Shown here piece by piece: positions 46,309 to 55,069 of a stretch of DNA of 64,000 nucleotides. The position numbers and the translations under genes are program-made. The stretch is from Symbiodinium natans. Its lineage: Eukaryota; Sar; Dinophyceae; Suessiales; Symbiodiniaceae. The notes under the pieces were generated by a model that saw only the letters and a program-made list of their open reading frames with translations, ran no database searches and was not told the DNA's origin. Each line of letters opens with the position of its first letter. Position 1 is the stretch's first letter. The stretch lies in contig CAJNDS010002079.1 of NCBI GenBank assembly GCA_905221605.1, positions 99,501 through 163,500 of the forward strand, written 5' to 3'.

Positions 46309-47568
46309 TCAAAGGTGTTCTTTGCTGGAGAAAAGAAGAGGCCAGGGCCTCCGCAGAAGAAGGCAAAACTCCCCCGACTTCACCCGTGGACCGGGCCAGA
46401 GGGCCGGCTGCCTCCCCCGCGGGGGGCGGAGGAGGCGGGCCATCCTTTCAGTCCTGGTGATTGCACTCATGGAAAGACCGCAGCCCTTCTTCCAGCACAC
46501 ATGGAAACCCCGCTGGCATCGTTTTCCTTTCCCATTCCAGCGACATGTGCCACGGTTAAACCCGAAACAAATGGGCTTGCCGTCCACGGTCTTAGACACA
46601 CAGCCCTCGGGAACGATCAAGGCAGTTTCAGGAGTCTTACCATCGCGCTTTCCTTTGGGGGTAGTGCCCTTACCCCCCCCTTTGGGCTGGAACTGCACCA
46701 CCTCGTTGGCGTACATGAGGGTGCGGATCTGCGCATCAAGCGGCTTAGGCTGGTTGGGAGCAGCAAGCAAGGTTCCGATCATCTTCTCGGAAGCGAAAAT
46801 GAACAAGGCTTTGTCGGCAGATATGAGCTGCTGCACACTGATTGATTGGAAACCCACCTCACGCGCCTGTATGGAGAACAAGTGTTGCACCCACTTTTCG
46901 ATTTCTATGAAACTGCAAAGACCGGCTTGGTCCATGGCAAGCGAGCGGCGTAGCCAGGCCGCCCGCAACTTAGTGTCAGAGGATACCTCACAAGTAGGGT
47001 CCTTGGAGTGGGCGATCACACGCAGCCGACCATCGGCCTCGACCTGAATGGACTTGTCCTTACGAGAGAGCTGCAGCTCTTGCGCACGGGAGATGCACCT
47101 TTCGGGACCCAGGTAAGTGAGAATCCCCTGTTCCCCCATGTCAACAAACAGATCAACAAGGCAATTGGCAGGGGAGGTCTCCGGAGTGAACACAACACCT
47201 TGGAGACGCGCCTCTTGGGCCTTGGCCCTTGCTGCACGCTCTGCCGGGGGCAACTTTCGAACCTGGGCCTCACCATTGGGTTCGACACGGGAGCGCAGCT
47301 CAGCAATATTCATGGATTGACTTTCAAACATCAATCGTCTGATGCAAGCCGTCTGAAATGGAGACAAAGGGTTGGCAAAAGTGGCTTCCATCCAAGCAGT
47401 CACGGCAGCGTCATCGAGCTGATGGGGTGAGGAGGATGCCGCGAAACACAACTTGCCGAAGGTGTCGAAATTGGCGGCGATCAACTCTTGAAGCACCTCA
47501 TCTGTGACTCCAATCTTTTTGGCGCGGTCTTTGAACTGGGGAACACTATCCAGTGCAGCACTAGCCAT
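46309..47568 (-). CDS. gag-like protein with CCCH zinc finger
   Basis: ORF of 419 codons from a true ATG (47568). The first 230 residues are helical and charged (for example FGKLCFAASSSPHQLDDAAV and SFIEIEKWVQHLFSIQAREV), as in capsid-type gag proteins. A basic Gly/Lys linker (QPKGGGKGTTPKGKRDG) follows. The zinc finger CFGFNRGTC ... CQRGFH (C334-x7-C342-x8-C351-x4-H356) is a CCCH type, a plausible RNA-binding nucleocapsid equivalent. The remaining tail (GLSMSAI onward) lacks protein character, so a frameshift just after CWKKGC probably hides the natural continuation into the dioxygenase-methyltransferase ORF. The role would be packaging element RNA; this is inferred from position and architecture. 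Confidence 0.6.
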   Translation of the reverse strand: MASAALDSVPQFKDRAKKIGVTDEVLQELIAANFDTFGKLCFAASSSPHQLDDAAVTAWMEATFANPLSPFQTACIRRLMFESQSMNIAELRSRVEPNGEAQVRKLPPAERAARAKAQEARLQGVVFTPETSPANCLVDLFVDMGEQGILTYLGPERCISRAQELQLSRKDKSIQVEADGRLRVIAHSKDPTCEVSSDTKLRAAWLRRSLAMDQAGLCSFIEIEKWVQHLFSIQAREVGFQSISVQQLISADKALFIFASEKMIGTLLAAPNQPKPLDAQIRTLMYANEVVQFQPKGGGKGTTPKGKRDGKTPETALIVPEGCVSKTVDGKPICFGFNRGTCRWNGKGKRCQRGFHVCWKKGCGLSMSAITRTERMARLLRPPRGRQPALWPGPRVKSGEFCLLLRRPWPLLFSSKEHL

Positions 47569-48360
47569 GTTTTACACAGCCAAAAGGAGGGGACGCTACT
47601 CCTCAAATGATCAAGTTGAGCCGACAACTCTGAGATGATATAAAAGTCGGAAGGGAAAGCATACATGGGCCCCCAAAGCTAGGACACGGCCCGGGCTCGG
47701 CTGCCCACATGCGCCTTGACTCACAGTCAGCTCGGATGCCGAACCACACACAAGATAGGCACAAGACATTTGCAGCATATAGGCCCCACAACGCACAAAG
47801 CCTGGGCTCGGATGCCCACATGCACTCGACTCTGAAGCAGCGGGCTCGGATGCCCCAGGCTCGGGCGGTTTTTGGTAGCTAGGGCAACGGCTCCGATAGC
47901 AACACCCGATTGCACTGATGGCAACAGTCGGGCTCAAAATGTGCTACCGCCGAAACGGCCTCGGTTGGCTTATAGTTGTCGGACAAAGGGCGTCCGCAAA
48001 GAAGAGTAGATTCATCCCTCTTCAAGTGGGTAATTCCCGAAAGGACATGAGTGACACACTGGCTCCAGCTTACATCGGAAAAGGGGGGCCTAACCCTCGC
48101 AAGACCATCACGTTCCCCCATCTCAACCCCCGAGCAAGAAGCCAAACTAAAAGTGTGAACGGTTCCGTGTTTGAACCTTTGCGACCCAATACAAACAATT
48201 CTGCATGCTCTGAAAACTCATGTATGTCAAGCAAGAACATGACTCTGGTCTGCATGCAATCAACGGTTCCCAAGTTTTTAAACACTTTGGTACAAACTTT
48301 CAACGGGAAAGGAAACATTAAAATCATTCGGAGAAAAACCCCGGCTCTTAAAACGAGCCT
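47569..48360. other. upstream region of the gag-like ORF
   Basis: No gene supported. The phrase GGGCTCGGATGCCCACATG and close variants recur three or four times in about 47690-47860, a short degenerate repeat that might be leader or terminal-repeat sequence of the element. Confidence 0.4.
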
Positions 48361-48362
48361 GT

Positions 48363-49823
48363 TTAGTTGATGGTAGAAAATATTATCCGCAAGCGGAAGG
48401 CTATCTTCTCCTCGCAAGCCAGGACGACCTTGTCGATTGCGCAGAGGAAGGAGCGGGTTTCCTGCTGCTTGACGTTGTCCTCGTCCAGCAGTCCTGCGCA
48501 CGCCCCAGGGAGAGACCAGGTGTGCCAAGCCATGGAGCCCAGGCGGTACTTCAGTAGCTTGAACAACACCAGCCAGCATTTCTTTGCCAGCGCGTCCTCG
48601 CTTTGCAGTTTGTCTTCACTCAGTTCGCTCTTGGCTCTCTGGCTGCGGCTCATCTCGAAGCCCATTCTGGATAGCAAGGTGAGGTTGCTCAACACTGCAA
48701 TCTGCTTATTGGCAATCTCCATGAAGCTCCACTGGCTCCACTCACGAAACTGTTCCCTGCAAGCGTCTGCGCCACGCATGTGTGCTAGCATGCGGCCGCT
48801 GTCGTCGCTTTCTGGCTTGTGCAGATAAAACATCACGCGGGCCAGGTTCTTGTTCACGGGATCGTTCATCCACTTGCAGTACAGGTGCAGTGTGTTTTGA
48901 GCTTTGGATCTCATCTTAGCCAGGGTCTCCTTTGCCTCCTTCTTGGCCTGAGCGGCGCTTTGCGGAGCCTGCTCCTTCTGTATGGCTCTGAGGGCGCCCT
49001 CCGGAGCCCACAGCTCGTCGGCAAAATCAACAAACTTCTGGGTTAGGCAGATGACGGTGAGGATCAAAGCAAAGCTGCTCCAATGTCGGTCTAGGTGTTC
49101 TTGTGAGTGCTGGAGCGAGTTGAAGCGACTTGTGCTCGCCTTGGGTCCCTTGGACGTAACGATCGGGGAACTGGGAAGGTCTTCCAGGTATTGCTTCCTC
49201 CTGGCCTCGTTGTTGTTCTCCAGGCCCTCGCCAAGGTCCAGCAGGATGTCCTCGAAAAAAAACTTGAGCAGATCGTCGTTAGGGTTCATCCCTTCCTTCA
49301 TTTCCCTGGCCGCATCCACTACCTGCTCGTGAAAGCCTCCTTTTTGAAAAGGTCCGTCCTGAAGGTTGTAGAGGCTCACCGCGTGGCAGGCCTGCTTGAG
49401 GATGCCTGCCTGAGCCAATGCCAGGGTGCAGTCATTGGATCTGCGGTGCTGCGGATCGTACGTGTGTTCGATGCATGCCCCAAGCTGCCATCTAAGATAG
49501 TTGGCGGCTGCAATCTGAGTCCCTTCTTGATCTGTGGTCAGCAGAAGAGTGGGCGGCTGCTCGCTCTTCTTGATGTCGTCTTTGCTGACAAAGAAGTCAC
49601 TTAGGGAGTGGCCCAGCCAGCGCATGCTGTGGTTGATGTCCAGCATCCACTGGTATGTGGCCACTCTCTGGGGCTCTACCGTGGATTTCTCCCTCAGCCT
49701 TCTCCTTCTGGTTTGGACGTCCTCGTGGTCTCGATCTTTCAAGAACTCGGCAACTCGCTTCTGCCAGGACTTCTTGTTCCCTCCGGGGCCGCTGTTTTCC
49801 TTCAGCTTCTTCTGGACCTGCAT
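48363..49823 (-). CDS. intact 486-aa ORF, uncharacterised family
   Basis: Open from a true ATG (49823) to TAA (48363) with no frameshift or intron. N terminus basic (KKSWQKRVAEFLKDRDHEDV). The core has LLLTTDQEGTQIAAANYLRW, then a segment with DPQHRRSNDCTLALAQAG, and later long amphipathic helices (AQAKKEAKETLAKMRSKAQN). The recurring Asp/His/Arg-rich core (TDQ..., DPQHRRSND) is reminiscent of an enzyme active-site region, perhaps a DDE-type transposase, but I cannot place the third acidic residue. I think relatives are multicopy in dinoflagellates; no function is known to me. It lies just upstream of the gag-like element on the same strand and may be a separate mobile element or the host gene it entered. 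Confidence 0.5.
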   Translation of the reverse strand: MQVQKKLKENSGPGGNKKSWQKRVAEFLKDRDHEDVQTRRRRLREKSTVEPQRVATYQWMLDINHSMRWLGHSLSDFFVSKDDIKKSEQPPTLLLTTDQEGTQIAAANYLRWQLGACIEHTYDPQHRRSNDCTLALAQAGILKQACHAVSLYNLQDGPFQKGGFHEQVVDAAREMKEGMNPNDDLLKFFFEDILLDLGEGLENNNEARRKQYLEDLPSSPIVTSKGPKASTSRFNSLQHSQEHLDRHWSSFALILTVICLTQKFVDFADELWAPEGALRAIQKEQAPQSAAQAKKEAKETLAKMRSKAQNTLHLYCKWMNDPVNKNLARVMFYLHKPESDDSGRMLAHMRGADACREQFREWSQWSFMEIANKQIAVLSNLTLLSRMGFEMSRSQRAKSELSEDKLQSEDALAKKCWLVLFKLLKYRLGSMAWHTWSLPGACAGLLDEDNVKQQETRSFLCAIDKVVLACEEKIAFRLRIIFSTIN

Positions 49824-49950
49824 GATGGCAGGGGACGTGAGACGCGCCTGGATTTGGGCATAAGGGTTTCGGCTCCATGGTCAAGCGATTTGGGCTTCCC
49901 CCGGCTTTCTTTCCTCTCTTTTCTTAATGGAAAACAAAAAAAGCGCCAAA

Positions 49951-50225
49951 CCTACGGGGAACTCGATGGGCCCAAAAAACGCGTTAAACCTACGGGGAAC
50001 GCGACGCTAAAAACGGACCAAAAACAAGCAAAAAAAGGGCTGTTTTTTTGGATAAAAAACGACCCCGAAAACGGCGCGCGAAACCTACGGGGAACGCAAC
50101 GCGCGCTTTTTGAAGGCAAATACAAATTGGCGCGCCAAACCGACGGAGAGCGACGCCAAAAACGGACCCCAAAAATGCTTAAAAACTACCTCAAAACGCG
50201 CGCGGAACCTACGGGGAACGCGACG
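49951..50225. repeat. CCTACGGGGAACGCGACG repeat cluster
   Basis: The 18-mer or close variants occur at 49951, 49989, 50084, 50140 (diverged) and 50208, separated by A-rich 38- to 95-base spacers containing further GCGCG steps. A related CCTACGGGGAAC occurs at about 35500. No gene is supported; the overlapping plus-strand frame is repeat-derived. Confidence 0.8.
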
Positions 50226-50542
50226 CCCGAACACAGCCTAAACGGGCCAGGTTTTAAGGGTTGGGGTACAGGTTTTTCAGGCTCCGGAGTCCACGTCTGG
50301 CGGGCAGATGCCAGCCAGTCCTGTTTCCAAATTTGAAAAAACAAGCGGTCTTTTCCACTTAAGTTAGGGCCTGAATGTCGCATCATCCGAATCATGCAAT
50401 GCACTCCTGGCAAAACATGAAAGACGTGTCAAAGCACTAGAAAATCTGTACACAATATATGCTAGGGGGTAAATGGTAAAGTTCATCACCCCGCCTGAGA
50501 TTGCAGTGTTCGAACTGCATATCTCACATGAACTTTCGTCTG

Positions 50543-52540
50543 CTACTCTGTGCGCGTCAGCATGTCTTTACAATGACTGCACGTGCTCAACCTCCTTGGG
50601 GGATTGAGGGAACTCTTCAAGGTTCCACAGCTTCTGTGATGAAAACACTCACCACTTCGTGTAACGAAAAGCTCTTGGGGTACCACGATTCTCACATTGG
50701 CATCAGAACGGACTCGCATCAGCTCACCATCAGTTGGCTCAGTACTCGTCAGTTGCAATTTGTGCTCCAGCTGAAGAATGTAGCGACGCATGGTCCACAC
50801 CACCCCAAGAAGAAAGAAGCACATGTACTGCTCCATGGTAGACTCCGGCATCAGTCCACACAGGAAGATGAAACTCATGATCATCTTGGTCGCAAAGTCT
50901 TGCGAGCTCATTTCCAGAAGACTGTTCATGTCGAAACCATGGAAGTCTCTGGCCCAGCTCAAGGCCCGGTAAATGCACAAACCACAGCACAACAGGACGG
51001 TAGCCCAAGTCACGTTCGCCATGCCATGACGTTGGTACGGATTCGCCGCCTCTGCTGCATCTCCAGTTGTAGGCAAACAAAGAAGAGTAAGAAGTGCTAC
51101 CTGTTTCGTCAGCCTGCTTGCTTCGCCCTTCAAGGAACCGGTCACTCCATGCTGCCGAGCATATTCAGTACGAACTCTCTTCACCTGCATCTTTGCTTGA
51201 TCTTGCAGAGCCATTTGCGCAAACTCTTCCTCGCCAATAGCCTTTCCTGTCAAAGCATCAACGAAACCATGCAAGAACAGTAAGGCTCGCAAACGATTGG
51301 CACTGTGCATCTTTGTAGATAAATCGCCAAGATTGAAAATGCTTGCAATTGCTCCAACATCGATGATCTTCTCACGCACTGATTGCTGCAACCACAAGAG
51401 ACGACCAGCTACATGGCGAGTCTTGTCCCCAACGCCTTGGCGTAAGGCGAGCTGTCTCGCTGCTGAATTGTCTATCTTAAGATCCAAGGAGCATTCTGTA
51501 ATCGCCGCCATGAAGACGAAAATCGCCCTCAGGAAAATTCCTTCGCAAGCAGCACTTATCGCAGCATACCATTCGGCTTCTGCTGATGAAAGACTCACAG
51601 TGCGATGTGACCTGCAGATGTGATGGAACACACAACCATTCACTGCATACGACGCGGATCCAAAAGACTTTCTTGTAACCCGATGTCCACTCCAATCAGA
51701 ATCGCTGTAGATCTCAATTCGGTTGGGCATATCATCGTGATTTGCCTCGCGGAAGACTGTGGATCCAGGAAGCTTGGGCGAAAGCAACGTGGCATACTCA
51801 GCAGTGTTAAGCAGATACTTCGCTAGTCTGATCAATCCTTTCCATGCCTGTTCGGTGGGATTTGACATGAATCCTGCCAAAAGTCGGACAGAGTAGCAGA
51901 TGTCAATGCGATCACTTGACAAATACAATGCAATACCCAGTGCACTCCTGAACTTCCCTGCTCGAACAGGGTCAAGAGGACCAGATACATCTTCACGAAT
52001 TAGCTCTGGAAGATATGGTGTGTTATGCTTCGATCCGTGCTTGACATCAAGTACTTCGGCCATGTGTCGTATGTAGCTGCTCGAAGCTTCCACTAAAATC
52101 CCAGATTCCAAAATAGTGTGCTTTCTCTTCAAGAAAGAAAAGACATCTCCATTCTTGTACGCAATCTCTACCGAGATCTCGAAACGCGATTGCAATGTAG
52201 GGATGTACTTCTGCTTGAGCCATGTCAAGGGAGCAAGCGTAAGACCATCGTCGACATGCATGATCATCGGGCCCTCGGGCACACGCATGATTGCCGGGTT
52301 CTCAACACAAGACTCAAGGGCATCGAACTTGTCGGTCAAAAACTGTACGAAATATCCAAACCATCTTTGTGCACCATCTCTCTGTCCAGGCACACACTTC
52401 TCAAAGACATATTGTCCTTGAAGCATGCAATCTTTGGGTAGATCAGCGACAACGGGCTCTTCCTGAGGCACCTCTAAATAGGCGTCTTTGACGTCTATAG
52501 CACATATTGCGTATTGCTCTTGCCTCGTCGCTCTCCACAA
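50543..52540 (-). CDS. Copia-type RT, RNase H and C-terminal extension
   Basis: 665-codon open stretch (first codon TTG at 52540), separated from the upstream integrase frame by one base. The RT begins in motif A (AIDVKDAYLEVPQ, Asp16) and continues to MHVDDG (96-99, the metal-binding DD of motif C; Copia usually has YVDD). The RNase H has IYSDSDWSG (Asp280), TVSLSSAEAEWYAA (Glu321), KIDNSA (Asp357) and a TRHVAGRLLWLQ region, a clear Ty1/Copia match. Unusually the ORF goes on for about 235 residues. Three or four hydrophobic segments (about 480-490, 507-524, 551-563, 571-584) are followed by a Cys/His motif, VTRSGECFHHRSC ... CSHC (C632, H635, C638, C654, C657). That tail could be a membrane-anchored, envelope-like or regulatory addition. 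Function of the tail is inference. Confidence 0.85.
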   Translation of the reverse strand: MWRATRQEQYAICAIDVKDAYLEVPQEEPVVADLPKDCMLQGQYVFEKCVPGQRDGAQRWFGYFVQFLTDKFDALESCVENPAIMRVPEGPMIMHVDDGLTLAPLTWLKQKYIPTLQSRFEISVEIAYKNGDVFSFLKRKHTILESGILVEASSSYIRHMAEVLDVKHGSKHNTPYLPELIREDVSGPLDPVRAGKFRSALGIALYLSSDRIDICYSVRLLAGFMSNPTEQAWKGLIRLAKYLLNTAEYATLLSPKLPGSTVFREANHDDMPNRIEIYSDSDWSGHRVTRKSFGSASYAVNGCVFHHICRSHRTVSLSSAEAEWYAAISAACEGIFLRAIFVFMAAITECSLDLKIDNSAARQLALRQGVGDKTRHVAGRLLWLQQSVREKIIDVGAIASIFNLGDLSTKMHSANRLRALLFLHGFVDALTGKAIGEEEFAQMALQDQAKMQVKRVRTEYARQHGVTGSLKGEASRLTKQVALLTLLCLPTTGDAAEAANPYQRHGMANVTWATVLLCCGLCIYRALSWARDFHGFDMNSLLEMSSQDFATKMIMSFIFLCGLMPESTMEQYMCFFLLGVVWTMRRYILQLEHKLQLTSTEPTDGELMRVRSDANVRIVVPQELFVTRSGECFHHRSCGTLKSSLNPPRRLSTCSHCKDMLTRTE

Positions 52541-54498
52541 AGGAAAAGGATCGGAATGAGTTTCACCATATTTGTCGTGGTACTTGGGGAAAATAGCCCT
52601 TGTTTCTCCTCAAGCCACTTGTACTCCCTTGCCACTAGTCTGGATCTTCGGAGATACTGTGACATCCCATTCCTCTTCTTCTGCCGCCAAGTCCTGACCA
52701 TTTTGGTCGAGAGACTCTTCATCGATGAAACGTTGTCCTTCTCGGACGACGGGCGCAACACACCCTTCTGTATCAGCCTATTCACTTCCACAGCATCAGC
52801 GATCCTGTCAAGTTCGAACAAATCTGACTCTGAAAGCTTCGGTTCACAACCATTGTCTGGAAACCATAGAGCACTGGCATCAACGCTCTGCCCCGCCTCG
52901 TCCTTCATTGCCGAGTCGGGTTCGGTGCCCGAACACTTGTCGTAATCGGGGTCCACAAACTCGAAGTCGGACCAATCTGCATCCACAAACTCAAAGGGCT
53001 CGTCATTAAGATCATAGTCCTTGTTGCCAAAAGAAACGGTTCGGATTCTCGGAACTTTTGAAGCACGTTCTTCAAGAACATCACTGGCCTCATCAGTCTC
53101 CATAGCAGTGCCTGATGGCACCACTGGACTTGTGAGTGGAAGCAGGTCTTCCACGAATGTTGCAGGAGGCACATGTGGCCTTTGTGAAGGATTTGGAAGC
53201 TCAGGTCCCGGTGTTGGAACACTTTCGGGCACCCTGGAGCTTGGCGGTGGCGGACGACTGAAAGGCACTTTAGGGGCTTCGGGGTCCACACTACCTCCCA
53301 CGGGTGTTGGAGGCAATGCTTCGGCAGGGGTTCCAAGGTTAGGGCCTACGTCTGACCCCATGGCAGGAGTCAACCCCATCGGAACTGGCGTCTCAGGTGG
53401 ATCTGAAGCTGCAACGTCTTGCGGGCTGCTTGGCGCAGGCAAGGCCTTTCTCGTCTTGGCAGGGGGAACCATCTTAGTTCCTATGACCCCGCTACTGTAG
53501 TTCCAAGGAAAACCCTTAATATCGGCATACAAAGCAGCATCATGCTTCCACTCTTGACCTGTGCGTCTCACCGATCGAGTGACTCGAACACCACCTTTGC
53601 TTGCAACCACATACATGTCGTTCAGACTAGTCTTGGTCAAGAAAATCGCCTTCAGCCATTTTGGGTCTCCTTTCTTCTTTGCATGAACTTGTGCAAACAC
53701 TGGTTCGCCATATGCAACAAGCTTGCCGGTATAAGCAGCATTGCAAGTACGCTCATACGCTGTGAGTCCGCCTGCCACTGCGAACCTGTTCCTGACCCAT
53801 GCAGCATGCACAAAAGACCATGCGAAGAGAGGATGCACAACATCGATCTTGCATCCAGTCTTATGTCTCACCATGTCCAAGAGAGTGCACGCCAACCTTC
53901 GGATCAGGTCTACCGCTTTCTCAACATACCCGTTGGCTTGGTGGTGGCCAACAGGAGGATTCCTTTCAACCGTCTTCAATCCCAGCCTCTGTCTCGCATT
54001 CACCACAGCACGCTGCAACGAAAGTGTAGCTGGTTCAGCATCACACCTCAACTCCACTGTCGCATGACCCAAGGATTGAATGAACCTCATCAGCTCAACC
54101 CCAAGGTATCGCGTGCTGCCTTTGCTCTCACAGGGTATTGCCGTGATGGCACCAGTGGCGGAATCGTGCGCGATCAGACAGCAAAGTAGGTCCTTGGCAC
54201 TTGAAGAAGGTTCACCTGCTACAGGCTCAAGCTCGTTCGAGGAAGGACTGAACCCGGTATAGCAGAAATCGAAAGAGACGCTCGGGAGGTCTCGTGGTGC
54301 GGCATTTGTAGCCTCTGATCTGTCCGGAACAGATCGCATGGTGATGCAGTGGCTGCACCACGCCGCGTATGGCGTGTGAGTAAGCTCGTGAATGAGCTGT
54401 TGCTCTCTGGACGGAACATCGGGGATTGATTGCATGTGGGGCAATCGAGCAGCTCCCTCGGGCGATGTCTGAGGCAAGTGACAGCTTTTGCTTCTCAA
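52495..54498 (-). CDS. Copia-type integrase and start of RT
   Basis: 667-codon stretch on the minus strand. A zinc-binding HHCC-like motif is at residues 37-51 (HELTHTPYAAWCSHC: H37, H41, C48, C51). The integrase catalytic triad is Asp77 (VSFDFCYTG), Asp153 (ELRCDAEPAT) and Glu193 (HHQANGYVEKAV), with 39 residues between the second Asp and the Glu instead of the usual 35 or so. A long Pro/Glu-rich hinge follows (residues about 340-500), then the RT palm start (LVAREYKW, FSPSTTTNMVKLIPILFL). The frame is then lost about 45 bases before the RT resumes in the next frame, consistent with one missing base in the CTTTG near 52545. The enzyme would integrate element cDNA. As read, the polyprotein is broken; programmed +1 frameshifting is the alternative. 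Confidence 0.85.
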   Translation of the reverse strand: MRSKSCHLPQTSPEGAARLPHMQSIPDVPSREQQLIHELTHTPYAAWCSHCITMRSVPDRSEATNAAPRDLPSVSFDFCYTGFSPSSNELEPVAGEPSSSAKDLLCCLIAHDSATGAITAIPCESKGSTRYLGVELMRFIQSLGHATVELRCDAEPATLSLQRAVVNARQRLGLKTVERNPPVGHHQANGYVEKAVDLIRRLACTLLDMVRHKTGCKIDVVHPLFAWSFVHAAWVRNRFAVAGGLTAYERTCNAAYTGKLVAYGEPVFAQVHAKKKGDPKWLKAIFLTKTSLNDMYVVASKGGVRVTRSVRRTGQEWKHDAALYADIKGFPWNYSSGVIGTKMVPPAKTRKALPAPSSPQDVAASDPPETPVPMGLTPAMGSDVGPNLGTPAEALPPTPVGGSVDPEAPKVPFSRPPPPSSRVPESVPTPGPELPNPSQRPHVPPATFVEDLLPLTSPVVPSGTAMETDEASDVLEERASKVPRIRTVSFGNKDYDLNDEPFEFVDADWSDFEFVDPDYDKCSGTEPDSAMKDEAGQSVDASALWFPDNGCEPKLSESDLFELDRIADAVEVNRLIQKGVLRPSSEKDNVSSMKSLSTKMVRTWRQKKRNGMSQYLRRSRLVAREYKWLEEKQGLFSPSTTTNMVKLIPILFLCGERRGKSNTQYVL

Positions 54499-55048
54499 GG
54501 TAACCCTTTATCCTCTGAAACAGCCTAGTCTTAGAACCGGAAGTTCTCAAACCCAACTTAGTGCAGGCTGCTTTCAGGGCACCAATCGAACTCTCACAGT
54601 TGAGCACAACGCCATCAAGGGTGAGCGTGTCAGCAGGCTCAGCAACGGGATTGCTAAGAGGCTCTTCCATGTCGGACAACGCACCTCGGGACGCAAGCTC
54701 TTCACGAATGATCACACCTGCATCGGGCTCATCAACTGGCGACGGTTCATAATCGAACAACTCATCCTCATCGTACGGAAGTTCTGGGGTCTTGGGAGAT
54801 GGAACTACATCCTCAACCAGGCTCTCAGTGAGATTTTCAACTCCGAGCGAAGACATGGGTTCCTTGCTCACATGCATGCAAACGATCAACTCAGCCTCTC
54901 CACCTCCTGGGATGTCATCTTCAAGATCTTCCATCTCCAACCACGACTCACAGTGTTCGATCAAAAACCAAGCTGAGGTTTCACTTCGTCTCATCAAGGT
55001 GGAACGCAAGGGCCAGCTTCGATCAACCATAAAGGATGGGTCTAACAT
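54470..55048 (-). CDS. Copia element N-terminal (gag-side) part with SAP domain
   Basis: About 190 codons of protein-like sequence before the frame shifts near 54470 into the integrase frame. Residues 80-140 are acidic and Pro-rich. Residues about 152-187 (ESSIGALKAACTKLGLRTSG, then KTRLFQRIKGYL) fit a SAP domain: two helices around a Gly turn that bind DNA or nuclear-scaffold regions. SAP domains are unusual in classical Copia gag. The 5' end of the element lies above 55048, where the neighbouring plus-strand exon begins at 55070, so the element boundary must be within a few tens of bases or the overlap is real. No LTR was recognised at either end. Confidence 0.65.
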
Positions 55049-55069
55049 GCGTGACGAACGACCCCGCCA

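Noticed and set aside
46298-47047. 249-codon plus-strand ORF
   Set aside because: It is antisense to the gag-like ORF, which has the zinc finger and the better composition.
50501-51283. 260-codon plus-strand ORF
   Set aside because: It is antisense to the well-supported Copia RNase H and extension and has no own features.
53640-53665. AGCCATTTTGG, part of the conserved dinoflagellate spliced leader
   Set aside because: Only 11 bases match, it lies inside the integrase coding region and the flanking leader bases differ, so it is a chance match.
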